Assembly (NCBI GenBank): GCA_023213395.1
Contig: CM041465.1
Span: 127,045,741 to 127,109,740, forward strand
Direction of reading: 5' to 3'
Length of the DNA: 64,000 nt
Source: Cycas panzhihuaensis
Taxonomy: Eukaryota > Cycadophyta
Positions 1 to 13,235 of this stretch are shown here, piece after piece; position 1 is the first letter of the stretch; every line of letters begins with the position of its first letter. The position numbers and the translations under genes are program-made. The notes below the pieces were generated by a model that was not told the origin of the DNA, did no database searches, and saw only the letters and a list, made by a program, of their open reading frames with translations.

Positions 1-1180
1 CTTTTGGTTGAAGCTTATTATATTCATAGATCTATGTAAAATCTTTCATAAAATATTTATGTTTTTTGTCCTTTTGACCTTTGTATCTTAATAGGGGGTA
101 TATAAAAAACATACTTATGCAATACAAATTTGCGTAGATGCTTGTATAGGTCTTATATAGCCATTTGCTATAGTGTCATTCTTCACAATCAATTTCTCTA
201 CTCTAACGTTGGCCTTCCCAATAGATTTTATAGTTTTCATAGGTCTTCAATCATTTAGGACTATGTTGTTTGTCAAAGTTGTAAAGAAACCCACCATCAT
301 TTAGTTTGTATAATAAATTAAGAACCATATCTATCTATTTTTATTAGATAAACCTCTAATCTGATTATGTATGATTAGAGGTCTAATTATTTCTCTTTAT
401 GATTTATGGGCCCCATATTTAAGTTGTTATCAACTTTATACAAATAAGCACTTGGTCATCATCCTAAGAAAATCCGTTGTAGGTCATATTGTAAAGAAAA
501 GTAACTAGGGGTCTCTTTCTAAAGAGGCTAATTTATTTTTCAAAGAGATTGGTTTAAAACAAGTACATGTTTTTGTTTCAATAGTGATATCGATCACTAA
601 CGAGACATATTTTTAGTTCTTCTAGCTCTAAATTATTCCACACTTCCACCTTAATGAAATAAGTGGTCATACAACTATGTTTGGTCTTTATTTGACACAT
701 TTTTTAAGGACTAAAAGTTGATGAAAAGTTTATTTATGGTTTATATACTAAAAGGCTCTTTATCCATTTTAACCTCCTTATACTTTTTAATGCATAACTT
801 GGTCATTTGAAGTCATAATTAAGTGTCATTTGAGGTGTTGAGTTCATATTTAAATCCTCCATTGGGTGGATAATATTTAAAAAAAAATTGAAGCCATTTA
901 ATGTAATATTTTTATGATCAAAATTAATGCTAATTTTAGGCTTCCTACGAGATGACTCTTGAATAAATCTAGCAAAGTTTCATCTTATAACCTTTATTAA
1001 TATAAAAATCTTACTTTGGAGGAGGTTAACTCCCAATTGAGACACTTGTGCTTATCTAAAAGTTAAGGTGAGACAAGTCTTGCTTGTGTTTTGAGTGCCT
1101 TTATTACCTTGTTTAAGTGCTCTTTAATATTTCTTTTTAAGCACTTTACTTCTTTTAATTAGTTTACTTTAAAGGTAAAT
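1..1180. other. AT-rich stretch without recognisable gene
   Basis: I find no convincing reading frame, RNA gene or terminal repeat here. The copia reading frame that starts near 1190 should be preceded by an LTR and a tRNA primer site, but I see neither a TGGTATCAGAGC-like site nor a stretch matching the sequence that follows the element's 3' end at 5305. The 5' LTR is therefore lost or too diverged to see. Confidence 0.5.
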
Positions 1181-1189
1181 TTTCTTATT

Positions 1190-4100
1190 ATGGCTTCAAT
1201 TATTACAAATGTAATAATTTCAAAGTTTGATAGTACTAACTTTTTAAATTAGAGTAGAACAATGAAACACATTTTTATGTCAAAGGATTCATAAGACTTG
1301 ATTAAAACATATTATGAAGAACTTGAAACCAATACCACTAAAGACTAAAAGAAGACATACAAGGAGAACAAAAAGTAAGACAACAAAGCTTTACACTTTA
1401 GAGGATTACATTTTTTTAAGAGTGAGTGAAGCATCTATATCAAAGGAAATGTAGAACATATTGAAGATCACTTATGAAGAAGCAGTTGTATTCAAAACTC
1501 TAAATATTAACGAGTAAGTTTGAGAACTCTAGGATGAATAATAATGAAGGAGTTAATGAGTTCATCACAAAAATATAAGGCATAATTAATCAAATAAGGG
1601 CCTTAGGAGAAGTCATAAGTGAACAAAGAGTAGTAAAAAAGATCTTAAGATGTGTAAGTAACATTTAAAGATTTCAAATAGTTACCACTAGTATTAAGGT
1701 CTATAAGGACCTTACTACCCTTAAGATAGATTAATTGAGTGCAATGTTGTTAATTGTTGAGGAGAAAGAGCAGGGAATTAAATTTCTAAAGCATGTATTT
1801 ATTACTAAGGCAAAGATAAGGCCTCTATTTAACAGCAAAATTCTAGAAGAAGAGAATAATATTCTAGAGAAAGAGGTTAATGACCTAAAAATCAAAATCA
1901 ATTTTAAAGACAAGGTTAAAGTTATCATCAAGTACAAGGTCCCTTTTATCAAGAACAAAATCAATTTTAAAGATAAAGATATTTTTAAGGCCAAGGATAA
2001 AATTTTATACCTCAAGGAAGAGGTAAAGTGTAAATTCTAAGAGGTAAAAACTAAGGACAAAGAGGAAGAAGTCCTAGGGGTAGAGAAATACTTTAATATC
2101 ACTATTACCATAGAGGTTGGCATTTAGAAGAAAATTGTTTTACAAAAGGATCTAATTTACAAAGGGGGACTACTAATACATCTGTTAAAGAAAGATAAAA
2201 TAAAAGATCATTTCTTTCAAGTTTGATAGTAAATGAGAAAGAAGATAGTTGGTACATAGACTCGAGATGTTCTACTCACATTACACATAAAGAAGAGTGG
2301 TTTAAAGAATTGGACAATACCAAAAGGACTAAGATTATGTTTGGTGATAATAGTGCTTAAGCTATAATTAACAAAGGAAATGTTTGCACATAAATAGATT
2401 TTGGAAGAATAAGGTGTATTAATAATATACTTCATATCCTAATACTTAAGAAAAATTTACTATTAGTGGGATAAATGATGGAGTGAAAATAAAAGGTAAT
2501 CTTTGATAATAGGGAGTGTATTATAAAAAATAAGTTAAGGAATAAAGTAATAGTAGTTAAGGGACAAATGAATAGTGATAGATTATTTAAACTAGTTATT
2601 TCCCTAACTAATTATTATGTTTTAAAGGTTTCCACCAATGTAGATAGTAAAATATGGCATAAAAGACTTGGCCATATGAGCTATAATAGTTTTCCTTTAA
2701 TGAAGAAGATGGAAATAGTGATAGGACTACCTAATGTTGAACATAGTAAATAAGTATATGAAGGGTGTATACTTGGTAAACAAGAAAGAAAAGAATTCCC
2801 TAATAAAAGCTATATGGCCAATGGGCCTCTTCAATTAGTGTATATAGATTTATATGGTATAACAGATGTGGCTTTACTTAGAGGAGTTAAGTATTTCATG
2901 ATATTCATTAATGATTTCATAAGGATAACTTAGATTTACTTTCTCAAATTCAAGTTAAATATACTTAAATACTTTATTAACTTCAAAAGCATGGTTGAAA
3001 AATAAAGTAGACTTAAAATTTTGATCCTAAGATTAGATAATAGGAGAGAATTTATTTTCAAATGAGTTTAAAGATTATTGCTAATATTTTAGAATAAGGA
3101 AATAGCTCACAAATCCTTATACCCCTTAGTAAAATGGGGTTATAGAAAGAGAGAATAGGATAATTACTAAAATGGTAAGAAGTATGCTTAAGGACACATA
3201 TATAGGAAATGAATATTAGGTAGAAGCTATATACATAATTGTTTATTTGTTAAACAAGTATACCACCAAAGTAGTTAGATGGGTTATAGTTAAAAAATCT
3301 TGGATGGGTTATAAGCCAAGCATTAAAGACTTAAGAGTTTTTAGGTGTATAACTTATACATATATCCTAGAATAAAGGAGGACAAAATTAAATGATAAAA
3401 GTACTAAATATATATTTATAGGATATGGTGACTTATCTAAATCCTATAAACTTTATAATCTAAAAGGGAAAAGGATTATTATAAGTAGGGATGTCATCTT
3501 CAAGGAAGATAAATTTTATTAACAAGAAATTATTGAAAAATATGAGGATAAAAATATTATGGTTAAAGTAGACTCTAACTCAAGTGGTATAAATGTGCCT
3601 AATACAAATGAAATAGGACCTTATACTTCAAGTTAAAGGATCCTAAAATAGGTACAAAGGGCCTACAATCCTCAAAACATATTAGATACTAACTTTAAAA
3701 GAAAAATAATAAGATCTCAAAGGGTGAATTTTGCACAAATAACTTAAGTTATAGAGTTTAATGAACCTCATAACTTTGGAGAGGCAAAAAATAAAGATAA
3801 ATAAAAGGATATAATAAAGGAGAATCATAATGTCTTAGTGAAAATTAACACATGGGAGTTAGTAAATTTTCCACCTAGCAAGAATGTTATTGGGATAAAA
3901 TAGATTTATAAGACCAAATATAAATTATATGGGTCTGTTGATAAATATAAGGTAAGATTAGTTATAAAGGGCTATGCTCAAATTGAGGGTATAGATTATA
4001 ATGAGACATTTAGACCTATTATAAGCTTAGAAAGAGTTAGGTTAATCATGGCCTTAGTTGTATAACAAGTTTGGATAGTATATCAAATGGATGTGAAAAG

Positions 4101-5308
4101 TGCCTTCTTGAATGGCTATATAGATAAAGAAATCTATGTCCAACAATCTTAAGGATTTGAAGTGAAAGAAAAAGAAAATAAGGTCTATAAACTCAAAATG
4201 GCCTTTTATGGACTCAAGCAAACTCTTAGAGCATGGTACTTTAGGATTGATAAATATTTTAGGCATAAAAGATTCTAAAGAAGCTAATCAAATCCCGATT
4301 TATATACAAAATTAGAAGAAAGCTTAATGCTAATTGTAGGCTTATATATAAATGACCTAGTATATATTAGGAATTATGATTACTTGTCATAAAAGTTTAA
4401 GAAAGATATATGCACATAATTTAAGAGGACAGACTTAGGACTTATGCATTACTTCTTAGGAATTGAAGTATGGCAAGATGAAAAAGGGATATTTGTCTCC
4501 TAAAGGAAATATATATTAGATATGTTACACAAGTTTAACATGAGTAGTTGTAAGCCACTTGCAATACTATTAGAGGTTATGTGAAATTATCTAAGTTTTA
4601 GGAATAAGAATTAGTTGATGCTACACTTTATAAACAATTGATTGGGAGACTAATTTACTTGACTTTAACTTGACCAGATGTCATATATGTAGTTAGTGTG
4701 GTTTTCAGATTTATACATGAGCTTAAGATAAAATATTGGTAAGTAACCAAAAGGAATTTTAGGTATCTTAGAGGTACTATTAGATATGGATTACATTATA
4801 GTTTATAAGGAGACTATAAGTTGATTGCATATACAGACCCAAACTAGGTAGGTTATATAGATGACAAAAAATTTACTTTAGGTTATACATTCAGTTTGGG
4901 TTTAACTGTAGTAATATGGATTTCAAAGAAGTAGGAGATAATATCTCTTTCTACTACAGAAGTAGAGTACAAAGCAACTATAATGAGAGTATGTAAAATA
5001 ATATGGATTAGAAAATTGATTCAAGATTTACAAGAAGAATATATTAGTCCTAGTTAGTTGTTCTGTGATAATCAAAGCATAATTTAGATAATATAAAGAA
5101 TCTACTATTTCATGGCAATAGAAAATATATTTAAAACATACTAATACTTCATTAGAGAATTGGTATAATAAGGTGAGTTAGAATTGGTTTATATATGAAA
5201 GATGTAGGTGGAAGATGTCTTCCTAAAGGTACTTGGTAAAACAAAGTTAATCAAATTGAGAGATAAACTTTAAGTCTCCTCAAATGAGCATTATAAGGGA
5301 GAAATATT
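1190..5308 (+). pseudogene. Degenerate Ty1/copia gag-pol polyprotein
   Basis: Remnant of a copia polyprotein (gag, protease, integrase, reverse transcriptase, RNase H), the set needed to reverse-transcribe and insert the element. Gag starts at the ATG at 1190 (MASIITN). A zinc-knuckle remnant ending GWHLEENC lies near 2110-2140. The protease reads WYIDSRCSTHIT near 2250-2285. The GAG-pre-integrase segment (WHKRLGHMSY) is near 2655-2690. The reverse transcriptase has MDVKSAFLNGYIDKEIYV near 4087-4140 and LYGLKQ near 4207. RNase H has STTEVEYKA near 4955-4985. Many in-frame TAA/TAG codons stand where Gln or Trp is expected. The catalytic YVDD box reads YIND (about 4347-4358), so one metal-binding Asp is lost. 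A purine-rich tract (aagggagaaa) follows at 5295. Clearly dead. Confidence 0.9.
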
Positions 5309-5976
5309 AGAATAATGCCTATATTGAGGCTAATATCAACCTTGGGGAGATTACACACATTGGGGTAATAACCCAAATCAATGGAGATATCGTAATGGTA
5401 CTATATCAAATCTTGGTGGCTCTATATCAAACACTTATCAACTATAGTTAGTGGTATACTTAAAGAGGTATGTCAAATCTCTCTCATTCCCATCTATTTA
5501 TTTAGGGGGTTTGATGATCATGTTGTTCATTAACACCATCAATCACAAATAATATTAGTAGTACTCTCTCTTGTATTTCAGTTTGCTCCCTTTATCCCTT
5601 GATTCCATCAAACATGATGGAATGACCTAGTTGCGAAACATTGATACCTCTCAAACTACAGTAAAGATGACCTTGTTATGAAACTAAGGAAATAAAAAAA
5701 CATGAACCAAATCCCTGAAGGTTGAACTCTAGGAGCTAAAAATATCTTTAGACCAAAGTATCTCTGAGTGTTAAGGGAAAGTAGTAGGATGGACAATAAA
5801 CCTTAGGAGAACAATTAAGAGGTATTAAGAACCACTCTAAAAGATTAAACAAGTGAAGATGGAATGTCTATAAGTCTATTATAAAAGTTATAAGATCACA
5901 AGAGGAATAAGTAGGTCAAGATCAAAAATCCATTAGTAAAACGCTAAAAAATAAGGTATCTCATAAAGTAGAAGAA
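5305..5976 (+). other. Probable 3' LTR remnant of the first copia element, then unassigned sequence
   Basis: Directly after the purine tract at 5295-5304 the sequence reads TATTAGAATA, the decayed form of a typical copia LTR start (TGTTAGAA). By position this should be the 3' LTR, but I could not find its right end or a matching 5' copy. The stretch stops at the gypsy insertion at 5977. A 9-bp stem with a 4-base loop lies at 5602-5623. Confidence 0.4.
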
Positions 5977-6317
5977 TGTTATATAACTACTAATAGTTGG
6001 TAGAATCTAGTGAAGGTACTTTTGCTAGTAAAAGATGGATACTAATGTTAACTATTAAAAGGTGTGCATGGGTTGCTTGGGCCCATTAATGAAAAAAACG
6101 TCTGAATGCCTCTCCACTTAAATTCATGGACTAAACAACCATTTTTCTTATTTAAGGCCTTATGGATATAAAGGAAGTTAGCCTTAAATGAGAAATTGTT
6201 GTTGCCCATTTGGTGCAAACTTTTGGTTTGCATTTTTATATCCATCTGTGATCTATTTATGTTTTGCATTTATGTTTTCTAATTAGATGTGAAGAAATCC
6301 CCAAAGGAATCATATCA
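5977..6317 (+). repeat. 5' LTR of the 5.98-12.54 kb gypsy element
   Basis: It begins TGTTATATAAC and ends ATCATATCA, with TG..CA ends. It matches 12204-12544 over its full length with scattered substitutions, for example around the shared GAAGGTACTTTTGCTAGTAA. Two bases after its end comes the tRNA primer site. Confidence 0.95.
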
Positions 6318-6319
6318 GG

Positions 6320-6331
6320 TGGTATCAGAGC
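6320..6331 (+). other. Primer binding site, initiator Met-tRNA type
   Basis: TGGTATCAGAGC, the usual plant LTR-retrotransposon primer site complementary to the 3' end of initiator Met-tRNA, placed 2 bases after the 5' LTR. Confidence 0.95.
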
Positions 6332-7646
6332 TATGTTCATGATCGTGGGAAGCTATTTAAGAGATCAGGAAAAAAATTTATTTTTTTTTCTCTATCTAAG
6401 TAGAGATCGAGGAAAGACCTTTTCTTAGCACTCTCTCCATAAAAATTAAGGAACAGTACCAACATGACTTAGGGGTTATGAGGAAAGGGGAATTTCTTCC
6501 CTTAGGTAATGCCAATACTCTATGTTCTTTCTAATTTATATTTCTTTTTGTAGTTTCATTCTTTTATTTTAATTTCTGCATTAGATTATTAGTCCAAGGG
6601 TAGATAACACTACTGGAAGCTACCATTTTCCCTTCTACCTCTCTTCCCAAGTAGATAACATCGCTGGTTGACTACCTAAGTAGTTAGGTATAGACCTTAT
6701 ACTGAGGGTCTTTACATATCACATGGATCTGTCATTTTGGCTAAGTGCATTGTGGCTTTTCTGCTTCTTGCATAAAGGACTAGAGATAACACTCTTGAAC
6801 TAAGCCCTAAATAAAACCTAGCTATGGAAGTATGCCTTCATATACCTTCAAGTATATAAGAGGACCCCTTTAGATCCTAAATCCTCCCTAGTATAGGCAA
6901 ACTATCAACCCCTAAAGTCTAGTAGTGTAGTGGTTAATAATTGGCACCACGAAGCTATCTGCTCTAAATTTCTACTCAAGAAGTTTATTGGCAGGCCTAT
7001 AAGACCAAGTACATCTTATTTAGTGGTTGGTAGGATACCTTGTATCACTTACATCCTGTCTCACTTTCTACTTGAGATCAAACAACACAATATTTAAACT
7101 AAGGAAAAAAAAAAAGAAAAAGAAAAGAAGAGAGAGAGAAAGAAAGAAAACAGAAAGGAAAAAAAGGCTAAAAAAAAGGACTCCACTTATTCACACTTTT
7201 TAGTACTCCTCCATAGTAAAATAATTACCATTAAAATTCATATATCTCAGTTTGATTAGCATGTCTTGCTAGTCATTTTATACTAGGGTAGTTTTTTTAA
7301 TTAATTTTCATGCTTATCAGTACCCAGGCCACCCATGGGCCCTGTTGACAAAAAACTTTACTTAAAACTTACCTACCCCATCTTGATGGACTTTTCATGC
7401 TCGTTTTAGTGTACTAGGTGAGTCCATTGTACTTTGGGGTCAACTAACTATATACATCCCAACCTCTACCTGCCTCTCATCCCCTTACTTAACCCCTATC
7501 TTCTTTGAATCCCCTTCTTCTTATCTATCCCCACTTCGTTATTTTGTTCTTTCCTCCTCTTCCTACTTTACACAATCCTATTCTCCTATCTAGTCCCATT
7601 TTCATTAATCCTCTTCTCTCATATAAGATAGTACTCATAATCAATG
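6332..7646 (+). other. Untranslated leader of the gypsy element
   Basis: No reading frame is evident between the primer site and gag. It contains a strongly purine-rich tract at about 7103-7180 made of A and GA runs, and an ordinary AT-rich remainder. Confidence 0.5.
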
Positions 7647-8700
7647 ATGGTAACCAAATAGGCTAATAAACTTTAATAACTTGAAAGCAGTTTCATGGCT
7701 ATTAAGGATGAGTTTTATAACATGTAAGAATAACTCAGTAATAAAAATGACTAGAATGTAAAAGAATTCACAGACCTCAAAAGTGAATTCTTAAACATTA
7801 AGATTGATATTATAAAACCCTTATAACTACTCTAATAGCCTGTTAACTAAGGAAGTACCTCAAATTCAATAGGGCCAATCAATCAACAGTAGATGCCACC
7901 ACCTCCTTTATTTTAGAATTATCCATGATAGCTACTCTTCCCTCATAAAATTAACATCCTCATTTTTAATCCATAGTTAAATAATGATAATGTAAGGAGT
8001 TGGATTAGTAAGTTGGAGTCATATTTTCAACTCCACCCTATGTTGATTGATGATCACTTTATCTTTGCATCTATCCATCTCAATGGGCAAGCTTATTATT
8101 AGTTTCAATGGTGGCAAAGGGAATACCCTGCAAATAAATCTTGGGATCAGTTCTGTAAAAGCTTCTCTGAGCAATATAAGGACACGTGGAACTAAAACTT
8201 TTTCAACAAACTCACTCAACTAAAATAGTCCTTGACAATCAAAGCCTTCACCAATGAGTTCCAACCTCTTTAGAATAGGATCGATATATAACTCAATCAA
8301 CCCACACTAGTTGAAATCTATATGGCCGGTCTTAAAGATCGTATCTAAATGTGCTTGAAAACATCCCTACCAAATACTTTAAGATGAGCTATAACCATGG
8401 AAAAAGTAGTTGAAGTAGAATTTATAGTTGAGCATGCGTTTACTTCTCGATAGGATACACCTTAGTATCCACACCCTACCCATCAGACACACAACGACCA
8501 CAACCTAGACAGGAGGATCATTAGGATGATCACCCTATAATAGAATGCCTTATAATGGAACAACCATTGGTTAAACAAACTATAGGGTCTAAGTAAGTGA
8601 CTACTTCTAAATCCAACAAATATCAAGAAGCAAGCCTTTGCATCCAATGGGTAGAGAAATAGACTTTCAAACATGGTAAGGTCTGTAAAGCCAAGTGTAT
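7647..8700 (+). pseudogene. Gypsy gag, degenerate
   Basis: Probable start is the ATG at 7647. The clearest part is about 8000-8360, where the frame reads SWISKLESYFQLHP, then DDHFIFASIHLNGQA, WDQFCKSFSEQY and LVEIYMAGLKDRI. These are the usual landmarks of a plant gypsy gag (capsid) domain. In-frame stops occur at expected Gln/Trp codons. No intact zinc knuckle was found downstream. Confidence 0.8.
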
Positions 8701-8849
8701 GGTCTTCATCATTGATCCTGTAGCCTTAATTGATGAAGATCAAGATATAGATATTAAGCATAAAGAAGACCCTACTATTGATTCTCCCATAGACCCTAAA
8801 CCTAAACCTAAAGTTTCTCTTTCTATTATTTCTTCGATTGTCCAGTTTA

Positions 8850-9060
8850 CATCCTACCATAGACCCTTATATGTCAAAGGTATACTAAAGAAGATCCCTA
8901 TAACCATCCTGATCAATGGTGGTGTGTCACTTAACTTCATCGATATCTCCTTAGCTAGACAATTTAACCTATATATAGTACCTAAAACTGGGTTCATCTG
9001 CTCTTTACTAGTGCATTACAAACTCTATTGTGTAGGCTTTATTAAAAATCTCCATGTCTA
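8850..9060 (+). pseudogene. Gypsy aspartic protease, degenerate
   Basis: The frame 8699-9061 contains YVKGILKKIPITILINGG followed by VSLNFID and LARQFNL. It corresponds to the retroviral-type protease of plant gypsy elements, whose active site is normally (I/L)(I/L)D(S/G)GAS.NFI. Here the catalytic Asp position reads Asn (LINGG), so the enzyme would be inactive. It lies between gag and reverse transcriptase, as expected. Confidence 0.8.
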
Positions 9061-9539
9061 AATTGGCACATATTAACTAGATTTTGATTTTTATACCCCT
9101 TTTATAGGTGGGTCTGATACCATCCTAAGAGTTCAATGGCTCTAACCCTAAGCATGTACATCACTAATAATTCACCATCCAACCCATTCATTCTATTTAA
9201 AGACCACTTTGGACAAATCCATAAATTACATGGACTCCAACCACCACCCAATAAACTCTTAAACCTAAAATAAATGAGCTGATAATTGAATAGTTACATT
9301 TCTTACATAGTTTGCCTCAATAATATTCAACCTTAAGTTAACATTCACCCTGATATCCAACCCATTATCACAAAGTATTAATCTGTCTTTAACCTGCTTC
9401 CTAGTAGCGCGCCCCCCCCCCCCCCCCACCCTAAAAAACTAAGGTTTCTCCCATACAATCAAGCTTAAAAACCCTTGTAACCCTATTAGCCTATGATTGT
9501 ATCATAACTCCTACTTTTAGAAAAATAAAATTGAATGAA

Positions 9540-10720
9540 TCATAATAAAACTTATGGACTGGGAAATAATTCAACCTAGTAAAAGTCCTTACACAACCCT
9601 CATAGTGCTTATTTGAAAAAAGGATAACTCATTTTGTCTTTGTATCGATTATTAAGAGCTTACTAAACTCATGATTAAAAATAAATTCCCCACTCCTCAC
9701 ATTAATAATATGTTGGATGAAATCCATAGGGCCACCATTTTTTTAAAATTGGATCTCTAATCAGGTTACTATTAGATCCCCATTGCCCCTGAAGACCATT
9801 ATAAGATTGTTTTTTGAATACATTATGGGCATTTTGAATTCCAAGTTATACCCTTTGTATTATACAATGCCCTAGCCACATTTCAAGGATTAATGAACAA
9901 GATCTTTAGTCGCCACCTTCACAAGTTTATCATTAATTTTTTTTAATGATATCCTTGTCTATAGTTCTTGTATGCATACCCATCTACAACATCTGGAAAT
10001 TGCCCTTCAACTTCTTTACAAATATAAACTCTATGTTAAACTGATTAAGTGTGAATTTGAGAAGACTAAACTCCAATATTTGGACCATATCATCTCAATA
10101 GAAGGTATTCGAATAGTTCCTGATAAAATTTTAGTCATCATCACATGGCCTACCACCAAGACTCTCACTCAACTATAAGCTTTTCTTGGACTCATTGGTT
10201 TTTATCGATGATCCATTAAAAATTATACATCTATTACTGCACCTCTAACTAATTTACTTCATAAGGACTCCTTTTACTAATCCCCTAATGTTGATGATGC
10301 CTTCAACCATGTCAAATTAGTCATGTCCACCACCCTTATATTGACCACCCTAGACTTTTCCAAACTATTCCAACTTGAATGCGATGTATTTGTCGTAGGC
10401 TTAAGAGTTGTCCTCATGTAGGATTTTCATCAAATTTCCTTTGAAAGTTAAAAAGTAAAAGACCATAAATATCAACTTTTAACTTACTGAAAAGAAATGA
10501 AGGCTATCCTCCATGCAATTAATAAGTGGTGTTAGTATTTAATAGGACTCGAATTCACTATTTTAACCAACCACCATAGTCTTTGTCCTCTCCTTGACCA
10601 ACCTGTCCTTTCCAAAGAGTAAGCAAAGTGGGTTGATTACCTCCAAGTATTTGAATTCATTATATCTTATAAAAAGGGCAAAGAAAATATTATAGCTAAT
10701 TCTCTCTCTCATCTCCTGTT
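9540..10720 (+). pseudogene. Gypsy reverse transcriptase and RNase H, degenerate
   Basis: From about 9560 the frame gives the fingers and palm of a gypsy reverse transcriptase: IDY.EL.K.MIKNKFPTPHI near 9650-9705, FLKLDL.SGYY near 9740-9775, and [12 protein letters not shown] near 9825-9860. The catalytic box near 9935-9965 reads F-N-D-I-L-V-Y after a frameshift, with Asn for the first Asp. The thumb is at 9972-10178 (LQYLDHIISIEGI). RNase H follows at about 10330-10720 (FQLECDVF, LLTY.KEMKAILHAI, LTNHHSL). Multiple stops and at least one frameshift. Confidence 0.85.
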
Positions 10721-10855
10721 AGACCCCTTTTAGCCCATCTTATAAGCCATCTCTTCCCTTCAACCTATATGGCTCTAAGAATTAACCAATGATAACCAAT
10801 CCTACCTAATTTTAGTATGTGGTCCTCAAAGATTCTTATTTAGAAAGATTGAACC

Positions 10856-12170
10856 TTGTACAACACCCATCTTCTCTACAAAAATGGAATCTTTATCCAT
10901 TTATCCTCCCCTTTCATTCCTCATATCTTAATCGAGTACCACACCACCACCTTTAGAGGTCACTCAAGTTTTGATAAGACCTATTGTCACATCTTCTCAG
11001 ACTTTTATTGGCCTCAAATGAAATCTTCTATAATGACCTTCATAATAGAATGTGACATATGCTAACGTACCAAGGCAGAAATGAAGGCTCAACCTAGGCT
11101 CCTCTAACCCCTTCAAATCTCATAGGGAAAGTGGCAAGATATTGCAATGGACTTCATCACAAGTCTTCCATCGTCAATCAAAAATGACTCTATTTGGGTA
11201 ATCATTGATCTACTAATAAAATATGCCCACTTTCTATTAGTCCACACATCCTACCAAGCCCGCTGCCTAGTTGACCTCTATATCCAATTTATTTTTTGTC
11301 TCTATAATTTTCTATCCACCATAGTCTCTGACCGAGATCCCAAATTCACATCTTCATTTTGGCTAGAACTTTTTCGTGTAGTTGGCATCTCTTTCAACAT
11401 GAGTTCCTTGTACCACCCTTAGATAGATGGTAAATCAAAGGTCCTTAATTGAACCTTAGAGATATATCTTCATTGTTTTGCATTTGAACATAAAAAATAA
11501 TAGACCTCTTAGCCAGCTTTAGTAGAATATTGGTATAACTCTTCCCACCACTTTTAATCGGCATGTCCCCATTCATAGCCCTTTATAGTTGTCCCCCACC
11601 ATTCCACCATACATTAGCCACTAACTTATATAAAACCTTAGTGCAATAAAAATTGAAAGACATGGAGTAAATTCTAAATATACTTAAGTAAAATATGGCT
11701 ATAGCTTAGAATCACATAAAGTAACTTGTTGACTGCCACCACTCTAATTGAACCTTTTCTATTAGTGATATGGTCTTTGTTCACCTCCAACCTTAAAAGT
11801 AGCAGTCACTTCATCATAGCACAAATTATAAACTTAGCCCTTGATATTATGGTCCTTATAAGGTTATCCAATGCATTGGAGAAGTTGCATATGCCCTTGC
11901 ACTCCCTTCTAACACCAAGATCCATAATGTCTTTTATGTTTCATGCCTTAAAAAACTCCTTGGTAAGTCCATTGTCCCACAAACCACTCTCCAAATTCTC
12001 ACTAAAGAACAACTCCTAATTGTTCCTCTAGATTGTATCTTGGAAATTAAACACTATTGTCTTTGAAATATAACCATTTTTTAGTACTTGGTGCAATGGA
12101 CTGGTAGCAGACTAGAGGAAGCAACATAGGAACCCAATAAATTCATCAAGTAATATCCACATCTCTTACA
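10856..12170 (+). pseudogene. Gypsy integrase with chromodomain-like C-terminus, degenerate
   Basis: The HHCC zinc finger is seen at about 10930-11065: H..TTTFRGHSSFDKT, FYWPQM, then CDIC. The catalytic core lies at about 11140-11430 (WQDIAMDFITSLP, then VSDRDPKFTSSFW with the second Asp kept, and YHP). A C-terminal part at about 12060-12160 reads LVQWTGSRLEEATWEP, typical of the chromodomain-like tail of plant chromoviruses. Stops interrupt the frame. The chromodomain call rests on this one motif. Confidence 0.8.
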
Positions 12171-12190
12171 CTATAGGGATTCAGCATCTT

Positions 12191-12202
12191 AAGGGAGAGG
12201 AT
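12191..12202 (+). other. Polypurine tract of the gypsy element
   Basis: AAGGGAGAGGAT immediately before the 3' LTR at 12204: the primer for plus-strand DNA synthesis. Confidence 0.85.
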
Positions 12203-12203
12203 C

Positions 12204-12544
12204 TATTATATAACCGTTAATGGTTGGTAGAACCCTAGTGAAGGTACTTTTGCTAGTAAAACACAGATGCTAATGTTAACAATTAAAAGGCATGCATAGG
12301 CCACTTGGGGCCACCAATAAAAGTAAAGGCTAAATGCCTCTCCAATTAGATTCATGGACTAAATGACTATTTTTCTTATTTAAGGCCTTATAGATGTAAA
12401 CGAGATAAGCTTTGAATGAGAAATTGTTATCGCCTATTTTGTGCAAACTTTTGGTTTCTATTTTTGTGTTCATTTATGCTCTATTTGTGTTTTGTATTTT
12501 AATTTCTTAATAAGCGTAAAGGAGTCCCTAAAGGAATCATATCA
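12204..12544 (+). repeat. 3' LTR of the 5.98-12.54 kb gypsy element
   Basis: Starts TATTATATAAC (decayed TG) and ends ATCATATCA. Same length (341 bp) and sequence as 5977-6317 with many transitions, followed by the target duplication AAGAA. Confidence 0.95.
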
Positions 12545-12549
12545 AAGAA

Positions 12550-13230
12550 GTTGACCATTGAGACTTATATCTAGCTATTATATTGGTAATTAAAGTTGGC
12601 GATCCCCTTCCCTCCTAAGTTGTACTTAAGAGGGAAGAGTAAGAAATATTAGCAAGATAAAGTAGTTTAATTAAAGAAAATAAGGTATGTATATATATAC
12701 TCAATAAATAATGCTTATGCCTTGTAGTGGGATAGTAGTCGTATATAATTATTGGTACCGATTTACATATAAGAAAGCACTAAACTTATTCAAGGAGATG
12801 AAATAGTAAAAGAGGAGTCTTGCATCTATGTTGAAGTGATGTTTTCAAAGATAAAAAGTGAGAAACTAACCATAGTTTAAGCCCTTTAGATGGTGTACCC
12901 TTTAAAGTTATAGTTTAAACCTCATTAAGAAGGGATACTATGTGTTTTATTTATTTCTTTAAAAGGATAGAGAAAAACTTGAGAGAAAGAGGCATAATGA
13001 AGATGCAACCTTGGTGTTTTTATGTTTGAGAAAGAGCAACTATGAAATATTGTGTAAACACCATCTCTAATAGGCTAAAGTTAGTTTGTTTGTTTAGTAA
13101 CTAGGGCTACTTAGAAGAAGTAATAAATATTAATCCATTAGAAATAGAAACTAAGCAATATCTTACTTTCTATCAAGAGAAGTAGGATAAAGCTCAATGG
13201 GACACACCTAAAAGGGATCATAGGAATACT
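12550..13230. other. Unassigned AT-rich repeat sequence
   Basis: This is the right flank of the gypsy insertion. No domain is recognised. From about 12985 it resembles the leader or flank of the repeat family at 34.5 and 40.2 kb (shared words near GAAATATT..GT and AATAAATATTA), but diverged. Confidence 0.4.
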
Positions 13231-13235
13231 TATCA

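Larger units (their letters stand above)
5977..12544 (+). mobile_element. Complete but dead Ty3/gypsy LTR retrotransposon
   Basis: Both LTRs (341 bp each), the primer site, gag, protease, reverse transcriptase, RNase H, integrase and polypurine tract are present in gypsy order. A perfect 5-bp target duplication AAGAA flanks the element (5972-5976 and 12545-12549), which fixes both ends. The coding part is riddled with stops and has lost catalytic residues, so it cannot move by itself. The 3' LTR starts TATTATATAAC where the 5' LTR starts TGTTATATAAC, a decay of the conserved TG end. Confidence 0.95.

Noticed and set aside
5602-5623. Small hairpin (9-bp stem) as a terminator
   Set aside because: No run of T follows and no gene ends here; chance stems of this size are common.
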